DNA from: Nematopogon swammerdamellus
Lineage: Eukaryota > Arthropoda > Insecta > Lepidoptera > Adelidae
Direction of reading: 5' to 3'
DNA: 64,000 nucleotides
Assembly (NCBI GenBank): GCA_946902875.1
Contig: OX336339.1
Coordinates: 1,978,397-2,042,396, forward strand
A program made the translations under genes and the position numbers. The notes below the pieces were generated by a model. The model had not been told where the DNA came from. It saw only the letters and a program-made list of their open reading frames with translations, and searched no databases. Shown here piece after piece: positions 51,801-63,800 of the stretch; the stretch's first letter is position 1; the number at the start of each line of letters is the position of its first letter.

Positions 51801-54800
51801 CGTCAGCGCCTTCTGTCTCTCCGCCGAAATCCGGAACGCACCTGAACCCTTGTCTACGGAAACTACCCGCACTGGCCACAGCTACAATCTTCGATAGCAA
51901 CGGACGGAGATTTGACAGTTCTCTGCCAACCGTCGCATTAGGCGGAGTGCTCATGAGGATGGGCCAAACGCTTGGCCCGAAACGTCGAGCCACATAGCTC
52001 GGGAAGAACCGTGAGTAAAGCTGTTTTGTTTTAAAAATATTACCATGGAGACTGTTAAGCAACCCTGAGCGCGGTCAGTACTTGGATGGGTGGCCGCTCG
52101 ACCGCTTTAAGCTGACCGCGGTTCGGATTCCACGTAAAACTGTAGGTCCCTTCCCTTCTTACCTCACTAGGTGGTAGGGTTTATCCCGCCCGGGTTGGTA
52201 CCACCGGACTGAATGAAACGTCGGTTGAAACGGCCGTGTAAATAGTTTTTTTCCGGTCAGTTCAGTGTAGCCGACATGAAATGAAGGGAAGCACTGACAC
52301 GGCACCTAGTTCAGCCGGTGGCTTATATCACCGATGTTGTACGTGATGTAGCCAACCGTGTCAGTTTCCATAAAAAAAATCTACGCACAGGCACCGACTT
52401 TATGACGGTGCATTTATGACGGCGGAAAAAGTTGTTGTCAGCCTCGATAGTTCAGTGGAGCAGACAGTCAACTGTCGCTATTGAATGTTAAGCAACGCTG
52501 GGTGCGGTCAGTACTTGGATGGGTGACCGCTGACTGTTGGAGGCTGACCGAGGTTCGGATTCCTCGTAAAACTGTAGGTCCCTTCCCTTCTAATATTACT
52601 TGGTGGTAGGGTTTAACCCGCCCGGGTTGGTACCACCGCACTGAATGAAACGTCGGTTAAAACGGCTATGTAAATAGTTTGTGTTTTCCGACCAGTTCAG
52701 TGTAGCCGGCACGATCAAAGGGGGAAGCACTGACATGGCATCTAGTTCACCCGGTGTTATGGGCTGACATCACGGACGTTGTAGGTGATGTAGCCAACCG
52801 TGTCAGTCTCCATAAAAAGAATCTACGCACAGGCACCGACTTTATGACGGTGCATTTATGACGGCGGAAAAAGTGGTTCCGTACAGCTGAAGGCTGGGAG
52901 GACTTGAGGAAAATTGGAGAGTCTATATCCAGAAGTGGACGCTTACACGCTGACTGACTTGATTGTTGTTGTAACAGGGCATGGTCCTAGCGGCTACCAT
53001 CGGCCCGCCAGGCGGCGCGCGGTCACCCCTTCCGCCTCGCATGCTGTCCTGCTTCCATGCATTCTACCTCACGGTGCCCACGCAGACCCAGCTGCTCCGC
53101 ATCTTCGGCACCATGCTGTCCCAGCATCTTCAAGAGTTCGACAACGAGACGAAGAGCATCGGTGAGCGCCTGCGCGCGTCGTTCTCTAACTTTTTTTTCC
53201 GAACTGGGTGGCTCTGCCCGAGGTCAAAGCCTCAGGCGCAGCCAATTTCACCGCCGAGGAGGTGCCAGTCCGGCTTTTTTTTTTTTATGGAAACTGACAC
53301 GGTTGGCTACATCACCTACAACTCCCGTGATGTCAGCCCATAACACCGGGTGTTCTTGGTGCCACGTCAGCCTTCCCTTCGGTCGTGCCGGCTACACTGA
53401 ACTGGACGGAAAACACAAACTATTTCCATAGCCGCTTCGACCGACCTTTCATTCAGTGCGGTGGTACCAACCCGGGCGGGTTAAACCCTACCACCTAGTA
53501 ATATAAGAAGGGAGTCATAAGGGCTTGGAGGTGGACTAATGTTGCAGGGAAAGGCTATTAACACGCGATTTGAAGATCCGTGGATTGTAGGAGTGGGGAA
53601 AGATGTTTCCTGGGAGCCCGTTCCACACCTTTGCAGTGCGGCACAAGAACGAGAACTCCTTTTTTATGTAAACCAACATGGGTGGCTGTGCCGAGAGACC
53701 AATGGTGCATACGGCAGAGCCAAAAACACCTCTCCCGCGAAACCACGCTCAGTTAGGTGTCATTCTAACAGATTTGCGGACTGTTGTTAGGCTGTCTAGC
53801 CTGTTAATACGGCCTTTGAAGACACACAGGTTAAAGGATTCAGGAAACACACTCGCCGGAGGACAGTTCCACACCCTAGCGGTGCGACAAAGAAACGATT
53901 TAGAGAACCGATGGGTTCTCAAAAGCCCAATGTCAACAACAAAAAGGTGCTGGTTCTCTCTGCGACGAGTCATGCGGAGATAGGACGGGTGGCAGGGAAT
54001 AAGGGATGCCAGTTCCACAGAGCAGCGCCCGTGATTACTATCACGGGCGCTGCTCTGTAAAACAGACTAAGCGAACCTACAAATCGTCTGTGACTCAGAG
54101 ACTCCAAACCATCTGTAAGTTTCGGGTCACAAACAACTTGAGTTCTGTCGGCCTCGGTAGCTCATCCCAACTAACATTATGGTGTTAAGACAGGCTTTAT
54201 AAGAGCGGTTTAATAGAGGCCCATTCTTTACTTACAGGTTAAGGTTCTTTAGTGACTTTACAATACCGTTAGTAAGTGCTATAAGGATGGGACAAGAGCT
54301 CTACAGTTCATCATCAGCCTGTATCGGTCCACTGCTGGACATAGGCCTCTCCCAAGGCACGCCACCACACGCGGTCTTCCGCTCTTCTCATCCATCCACT
54401 CCCGGCTACCTTTTTTAGGTCATCTGTCCACCTACCCGGGGGCGTCCCACGCTACGTTTGCTTGTACGTGGCCTCCATTCGAGCACCCGTCTACCCCATC
54501 GGTTGTCGGGTCTGCGACAGATGTGCCCAGCCCACTGCCACTTCAGCTTGCTTATTTTCTTAGCAATGTCGACTACCTTAGTTCTTTGACGTATCACGTC
54601 ATTACGGATTTTATCGGTCAAAGAAATGCCGAGCATTGCTCTTTCCATAGCTCGCTGAGCGACTTTAAATTTGTGGACCAGGCCCATCGTCAGGGTCCAC
54701 GTTTCCGCTCCGTACGTCATTACTGGCAGAACGCACTGATTGAAAACCTTCGTCTTCAATGACTGTGGGATGGAGGATGAAAAGATGTGGCGGAGTTTCC

Positions 54801-57800
54801 CAAATGCCGCCCAGCCTAGCTGAATCCTTCTGTCGGCCTCCTTGTCAAAGTTGTGCTTCCCTAGCTGGATGGTTTGTCCAAGATAGACATACTCCTGCAG
54901 AACTTCGAGGGTCGCCTCTCCAACTGTTACGTGCCCCGGGACGACGTGTTCGTTGAACATGACTTTCGTCTTGTCCAAATTCATCCCGAGGCCGACTCGG
55001 CGGGAGGCGACATTGAGGCCGTTCAGCGACGCGTTTTAATAATCCAATATAGCACTTTATGATCTAAAACAACCTGCCGAGCACCAATTTGTTTGTTGGG
55101 CCGTGGTGCGATCGGTCGACTGTTGTTCGCGATCGTAAGCATACCTGAGCGCGGTCAGAACTTGAATGGGCGATCTTTCGATTGTTGGAGGCTGACCGTG
55201 CTTCGGATTCCAATTAAAACTGTATAGGTCCCTTCCCTTCTTACCTTACTAGATGCGGTTTAACTCGCCTGGTTAGTATTACCGCACTGAATGAAAGTTC
55301 GCTCGAAACGGCTATGTAAATAGTTTGTATTTTACGTACAGTTCAGTGTAGCCGTCACGTCCAAAGGGAAGCACTGACATGGCACCTAGTTCGCCAATGT
55401 GTTATGGGCTGACATCGCTGATGTAGCCAACCGTGTCAGTTTCCATAACATAAAAGTGTTTATTACCACTCTGTCCCGAACAATTATTGGTATACTTAAT
55501 TGAAATCTAATTTAGAAGATTCTCCTTGTTCAGTGGTTTATTGGTTCCTATTCTATTGAGTGACCAGCATTAACTAATAATCGTGTTTCAGGTAAAACCG
55601 TTCTACTAGCAACTATAGACATGTTCAATAATATTGTAGCAAAACTGTTGCCGACCCCTAGCAAGATGCACTACCTCTTCAACCTGAGGGACATCTCCAA
55701 GATATTTCAAGTCAGTTTACAAATGTACATACTGTTCTGCATAATGTACACACTGTTCGGCACAATGTACACACTGTTCGGCACAATGCACACACTGTTC
55801 GGCACAATGCACACACTGTTCGGCACAATGTCCACACTGTTCTGCACAATGCACGCACTGTTCGGCACAATGTAGACACTGTTCGGCACAATGTACACAC
55901 TGTTCGGCACAATGTACACACTGTTCGGCACAATGCACGCACTGTTCGTCACAATGCACACACTGTTCGGCACAATGCACACACTGTTCGGCACAATGCA
56001 CGCACTGTTCGGCACAATGCACGCACTTTTCGGCACAAGGTAGACACTGTTCGGCACAATGTACACACTGTTCGGCACAATGCACGCACTGTTCGTCACA
56101 ATGCACACACTGTTCGTCACAATGCACACACTGTTCGGCACAATGCACACACTGTTCGGCACAATGCACACACTGTTCTGCACAATGTACATTGTACATA
56201 CTGTTCTACACAATGTATAATTATACAGTTATATTATAAGTGTTTACTTTCATGCTGATAGGCTTTATGTTTATTTTATTTGTTAATTTGTAGGGTCTAT
56301 TGAGAAGCAATAAGGATTATCAAAACACGAAACCGAGGTTCTTACGTTTGTGGATTCACGAGTGCTTCAGGGTATTTGGAGATCGACTCAATGAAGAGAA
56401 GTGAGTAGCGAATAATCATCACTTTAAACAACGTGTCCCAAAACACTCAACGTCAAGCGGGAACCAGGGAGTAGGCCAGTTTATAACTACCCAGGGAAAA
56501 ATAAAAAAAAAAATCGGAGTCATTTGTTTTTTATGACATGAGCATTTTTTGAAATTTTACTTAATATTTTTTTGTGGTAACACTATGGGCATTTTGGTTT
56601 TATTTGGGATACTGATCAATAACAGAGTTATTTAATTATGCTACCAATAAAAAAAAATATACAATTATATTTGAAAATTTGTAGTCGTAGTACCTAAAAT
56701 ATTGTACGAAACGTTTTTCAAAAAATGCTCATATCATAAAAAACAACTGACTCCGTTTTTTTTTTATAAACTGGCCTACTTCCTGGTTCCCGCTTGACAT
56801 TGAGTTTTGGGACACGTTGTATACCTACCTATAAATATACACATATATATGTATGTATGATACTAAGACTAAATTTGATGAAATATTTTCTGTATGTATG
56901 TATGTATGTATGTTCCTCCATAACTCTTAAACCAATCATCTGAATTCGATGAAACTTAGTACAAGCACATTTAACTACACGGGACACAGGATAGGCTAAA
57001 TAAAATTCAGTTCCGGATACGCTAAGATGTGGCTCTCATACAAACATAATTGTTTCGCACGCCGAAATAAAGGTAGGTAATTTTTTTTCTTTATAAATAC
57101 GAATATCACGCGAGCAAAGCCGCGGGAAAAAGCTAGTATATATATATATTTAATTCTTAGTTTTAACTTAAGCCTCTACCACTCGGGTCATCTGTACCGT
57201 AGGATTGATGCAGACATATGATAAGTTAAAGATAAGTATAGGGAATGTTCTAGGTTTCAATCTACAGGATTATTTTTAGTGAACCTTGATGTTGAAACAG
57301 GCATTTTTTAACTTGGCTCGATAGAAAAACAATCCAAACATTTACTCTATTTTTGGGGCAATTTCTATTGTAAAAAAATATAAATGATGAATGTATATTT
57401 TATAATATTCTCCAAATACAATTTTATACTCTTTAGTGCCAACCATGTCAGATTACATAAAAACTAAATAATAAAACCATCGTTCGGTTGCAGAGATCGC
57501 GACTGGTTCTTCAACCAAGTATCAGACATGCTCGGAAAACACTTCGAGCTCACGTTCCACGCCGTCTGTCCGTCGAAGAGTCCACCACTCTTCGGGCACT
57601 TCCTGAACCCCTTCGAGATATACGAGGACATACTGGACCCGGCCCAACTCAGGAAGTACATCCTCAACCAGCTGGAGGAGTACAACAGCTCACCCGTTCC
57701 GAAGATGGACTTGGTGCTGTTCAAGGATGCGATTGAACACATTTGCAGGATTGTGCGGGTTATATCGCAGCAGAGAGGACACCTTCTTTGCGTGGGAATA

Positions 57801-60800
57801 GGTGAGTATTAATTAGTCTTTGCGTGGGGATTGGTGAGTATTATTTATTCTTTGCATGGGGGGATAGGTGAGTGTTAATAATTATTGTTCTTTGCGTGGA
57901 GATAGGTGAGTCTTAATTGTTCTTTGCATGGTGGAGTGTTAATTGTTCTTTGCGTGGGGATAGGTGAGTGTTAATTGTTCTTTGCGTGGGGATAGGTGAG
58001 TGTTAATTGTTCTTTACGTGGGGATTGCTGAGTGTTAATTGTTCTTTGCCTCGGGATTGGTGAGTATTATTTATTCTTTGCATGGGGATAGGTGAGTGTT
58101 AATTTTTCTTTGCGTGGGGATAGGTGAGTGTTATTGTTCTTTGAGTGGAGATAGGTAAGTGTTAATTGTTCTTTGCGTGGGGATAGGTGAGTGTTAATTG
58201 TTCTTTGCGTGGGGATAGGTGAGTTTTAATTGTTCTTTGAGTGGGAATAGGTGAGTGTTATTTGTTCTTTGAGTGGAGATAGGTGAGTGTTAATTGTTCT
58301 TTGCGTGGGGTTAGGTGAGTGTTAAATGTACTTTAAGTGGAGATAGGTGATTGTTAAATTGTTCTTTGCGTGGGGATAGGTGAGTGTTAATTGTACTTTA
58401 AGTGGAGATAGGTGATTGTTAAATTGTTCTTTGCGTGGGGATAGGTGAGTGTTAATTGTTCTTTGCATGGGGATAGGGTGAGTGTTAATTGTTCTTTGCG
58501 TGGGGATCGGTGAGTGTTAATTGTTCTTTGCGTGGGGATCGGTGAGTGTTAATTGTTCTTTGCGTGGGGATAAGTGAGTGTTAAATTGTTCTTTGTGTGG
58601 GAATAGGTGAGTGTTAATAGTTCTTTACGTGGGGATATGTAAGTGTTAATTGTTCTTTGAACTATTACAATATATGGGTCTTTATGGAAACTGACACTGT
58701 TGGCAACATCACCTACAACATCCGTGATGTCAGCCCATAATACCAGATGAACTATATGCCATGTCAGAGCTTCCCTTAATTTCATGTTGAGTACACTGAA
58801 CTGGACGGAAAACACGAACAATTTACGTAGCTGTTCGGCCGACGTTTCATTCATTGCGGTGTTACCAACCCGGGCGGGATGAACCCTACCACCTAGTAAG
58901 GTAATAAGGGGAGGGACCTACAGTTTTACGTGGAATCCGAACCACGGTCCGCCTCCAAGGGTCAAGCGGTCACCCATCCAAGTACTGACCGCGCTCAGGG
59001 TTGCCCGACCGCACCACTGAGCTACCGAGGCTGAAAATAATGAACAATAACAAATTGTTAACAGCTTAAATGGTTTTATTTAATTGTTTTCATGGAAACT
59101 GACACGGTTATAGCTGCATCATCTACGCTACAACATCCGTGAAGTCAGCCCAAATTAACACCTTGGTGAACTGGGTGCCCTGTGCTTCCTATATATTCCT
59201 AGTCAGGACTTACTATCTATAATGAGATTATAGGTATAATATAGTTTTTTAACCCCCCACGCCAATAGAGGGGTGTTATAAGTTTAACGCATGTGTGTAT
59301 GTGTGTATAGGTGTGCCTGTCTGGGGCATCGTAGCTCCCAAACAGATGGACCGATTTGGATGGGTTTTTTTTTTCATTATTAGAAAACTGGTTTAATCAG
59401 GATGGTTCTTAGCTTTTTTTTTATGGAAACTGACATGTTTGGCTACATCACCTACAACGTCCGTGATGTCAGCCCATAACACCGGGTGAACTAGGTGCCA
59501 TGTCAGTGCTTCCCCCTTTGATCGTGCCGGCTACACTGAACTGGTCGGAAAACACAAACTATTTACATAGCCGTTTTGACCGACGTTTCATTCAGTGCGG
59601 TGGTACCAACCCGGGCGGGTTAAACCCTACCACAAAGTAAGATTAGGAGGGAAGGGACCTTTTTTTTTTTTTTTTTTTTTTTTTTTATTGATGCTGACAC
59701 AGTTGGCTTCATCACCTACAACATCCGTGATGTCAGCCCATAACACCGGATGAACTTGGTGCCACGTCAGTGATTCCCTTCGGTCGTGCCGGCTACACTG
59801 AACTGGACGGAAAACACAAACTATTTACATAGCCGTTTCGACCGACCTTTCATTCAGTGCGGTGGTACCAACCCGGGCGGGTTGCCTTGGTTGGGGACCT
59901 ACAGTTTTACGAGGAATCCGAACCTCGGTCAGCCTCCAACGGTCAGCGGTCACCCATCCAAGTACTGACCGCACCCAGCGTTGCTTAACATTCAATAGCG
60001 ACAGTTGAATGACTGCACCACTGAGCTATCGAGGCTGACTAGCTATGTTTGTAATAAAGTTATAAAAAATAATAATTATTTTAAAATGTGGACCGATTTG
60101 AATGCGGTTTTTTAAATAAAGCTTGAAATCCCCCGTTCCTTAGAAAAGTCAAAAATAATTTCCGTTTATTAAATGAGCCGGGGGACCGCTACGTAAATAA
60201 AATATAAAAACTCAGAGCTGCGCGGGTATTTACTTGGCGGTCTTCGGACTCCTTTAAGTGAGTAAACGGAAATAATTTTTTACTTTTTAAGGGTCGGGGT
60301 TTTCAGTTTTTAAGAAAGGACAATTTTACGTGGAATCTGAACACGAGTCAGTAAGCCTGGAGGCGCTATACATAGGAGGACAGGGGTAGCCGCGCGTCGG
60401 CGCACACGCGCAAGCGCGTCAGTCTAGCGCCGGCGACCGATCTTAGTCTCCGTCCGCCGCTCAGGCGGAGCGAACGTGCGCGTCTGTCACAAAATGCCTC
60501 ATTGTGCAGTGCTTTGGTGCAAAAAGTCGTCGAAAAATTCAAACTTGAACACAGATGGAGTCACCTTTCACGAGTAAGTACTTTCATTCAATTTGATAGC
60601 ATTTTTCGCTTGAATTTCAGTAACAAACATCGGCGTAAATATGTATGGAGAGCTCTTTTCTGCTTACCCACCATAGGTCGACTATCGTGTTGGATGCAGT
60701 TAGCTCTTGTAATTTTTTTTATTTATTGATAAATATGTATGTTAAATGTATACAGATATTTCATGCATTCTGCCTTATTGCCAAAGGACATTTCTTCTAG

Positions 60801-63800
60801 TCAACCTCAGCAGGTTTCCTCGTTCAATATTCGTTTATCGCGCTTTTTTCATTCAACCAGTACCTACCGGTTTTTACTTTTGAGCGACTCTAAAGGAATT
60901 AATTTCTTTAGGTCATGCGTCTACCGGGAATTAGTCTTGTTATGCTTAGCATTAACAAAATTAATTCATAATGAATACCCCGTTAGCATTTAGCACTGCT
61001 AAGCGCCCTGATGAATAAAAATTAATGCTAAATGCTAAGCAATAATCACATTTAATTTTAATTAGCATTGCTGTTTCGTTCGTAAAACTTTGTTGGTTCG
61101 TTTGTTTTGGAACGCACAAAGCAAGAAGTATGTGCTATTTATCTGTGGTACTGCTAAATGCTAAATGCTATATAGCGCCTGCGCTCCGCTGCTAGCTAGC
61201 TAGCTAGCATCTAAATGCGAAATGCGATGCGATCATGCGAGTGAGGGGTCGGAATTATCATCTGTCACGTGATCATTAGTTTTGGTCATATCTACAGAAC
61301 CACTGGACTTAGACCCATCGTGTTGGTACTCAATCTGAACGTCTCGATGAGATCTATCCATCTGTCACATTAACTATTGTTTTGGTCATAACTCGAGAAC
61401 CACTGGTGCTAGACCCATCGTGTTGGTACTCAAACTTCAGGTCTCGGTGAGATCTATCCATCTGTCACATGAACTTTTGTTTTGGTCATAACTCGAGAAC
61501 CACTGGTGCTAGATCCATCGTGTTGGTACTCAAACTTTAGGTCTCGGTGAGATCTATCCATCTGTCACATGAACTTTTGTTTTGGTCATAACTCGAGAAC
61601 CACTGGTGCTAGACCCATCGTGTTGGTACTCAAACTTCAGGTCTCGGTGAGATCTATCCATCTGTCACATGAACTTTTGTTTTGGTCATAACTCGAGAAC
61701 CACTGGTGCTAGACCCATCGTGTTGGTACTCAAACTTTAGGTCTCGGTGAGATCTATCCATCTGTTGCGACCATCTCTCGAGACACATGTTAGTTCTTTA
61801 GTTCTTTAGTTCAACAATAACAATGTAAATGTCAACAATGTAAACAGTAACAATGTAAATGTCGTAAATTGTGCTTTTAAATTTAATTCAATTGTTCAAA
61901 AGTTACCAAATGAAAATTTTAATATAGATACCGATCTATAAATAAATAATTAAGTAAATTATTGTTCTGTTTCAAATATATGTTTCTATTACAGACTACA
62001 CAGCCTTTCATTTGTTATTTTATTAACCCTTATATAACGAATTCACACCGTCAAACTGACAGAGAGACGCATGGTACATTTTATAAGGCTCTAGCTGCAT
62101 GGCTGGTTAGTTTGTTAAAAAAGGCAAAGCCTGGAAAACCTCATTTTACCCTAAAAAAATTAAATATCCAGGTGGGTATGGCTGGTTAGTTTGTTAAAAA
62201 AGGCAAAGCCTGGAAAACCTCATTTTACCGTAAAAAAATTAAATATCGAGGTGGGTACTCATAATTTTTTTATGGTAGGGTAGATTTTCGCGAATTTTTC
62301 GCGAAGTCATATTGCAATATAATTTGTCATATCGTTGGCTAAGTAATTAGCAAATAGTTGTTAATAATATAATAATTATTTTTTTTGGTTACAAAACTTT
62401 TCGACTTTCTAACATTATTTTTTTAATTTTGGAAAATTCCAATAACAAATACTCCAATAAGATAATACCAATGTACGAGGTCTTACATATCATTGTTTTG
62501 GAAATTTGATGTAGATTTATAATAAAGTATCCGAGGTATCTCAGAACTTAGAACTATTATCGTGTTTATGCGAAAATCTGCAAATTCGCAAAATTGTGAA
62601 AGGGGCGTTGCCTTTGTTCATTTAAGAGAAAGTTATATTATTCCCTTGATGTAAAGAAGGGTTAAATATTGTTAAATCCGTTTCATCTTTTCATCGCGAA
62701 TCGACACAATGAGCGACTTATTGTATGAATCCCGTTCAAACGTATGGAAGACTGGCGTCACGTGGCTACCTACTCGCTCGGCCAATCACGGCGTTCCATG
62801 CGCCGCTCCCGCCTCAGACTTCACACCCCTTTGGCGGCTACCTCGGTTCTCATACAAACGATGCCGTATTTCGTATCCAGGTTTACTGACTCGTGAATCT
62901 GAACCACGGTCCGCCTCCAACGGTCGAGCGGTCACCCATCCAAGTACTAACTGCGCCCAGGTGTGCTCATGATCCGACCGACAGTCGATCGACCGCACCA
63001 CACTGTGCTACCGAGGCTGAAAGTTTCCATAAAAAACATTGTTTTTTTTTTCTTTCCGTGGGCGTCGAGGTTTTGTTTTTATTTTTTTTTTTTTTTTTAT
63101 TGAAACTGACACGGTTGGCTACATCACCTACAACATCCGTGATGTCAGCCCATAACACCGGGTGAACTTGGTGCCACGTCAGTGCTTCCCTTCGGTCGTG
63201 CCTGCTACACTGTATTGGACGGAAAACACAAACTATTTACATATCGTACCGTGTGGGGCCGGTACTTTAAAAGAATAGCCCCACTGCATCTCTCCCCGTG
63301 TATGTCGTAAAAGGCGACTAAGGGATATGACTCCCTTCTTATATTACTAGGTGGTAGGGTTTAACCCGCCCGGGTTGGTACCACCGCACTGAATGAAAGG
63401 TCGGTCGAAACGGCTATGAAAATAGTTTGTGTTTTCCGTCCAGTTCAGTGTAGCCGGCACGACCGAAGGGAAGCACTGACGTGGCATCAAGTTCACCCGG
63501 TGTTATGGGCTGACATCACGGATGTTGTAGGTGATGTAGCCAACCGTGTCAGTTTCAATAAAAAAAAAAAATAAAAAAAAAAATAGCCGTTTCGACCGAC
63601 CTTTCATTCAGTGCGGTGGTACCAACCCGGGTGGGTTAAACCCTACCACCTAGTAATATAAGAAGGGAGTCATATCCCTTAATTGTAATTTAACTTTTCT
63701 CAAACAATTTCCAGGTGGCTCCGGACGTCAGAGTTTAACCAGACTGGCCTCTTACATTTGCGAGTACAACTCGTACCAAATCATCGTTACCAAGAGCTAC

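Noticed and set aside
55707..56213. Minus-strand open frames of 168 and 160 codons rich in Cys (CAEQCVH)
   Set aside because: They are products of a 21-bp minisatellite whose period is divisible by three; no start context, splice signals or family resemblance.
61256..61768. CRISPR-like array (regular repeats)
   Set aside because: Units are contiguous 100-bp tandem copies with no distinct spacers, and the genome is eukaryotic.
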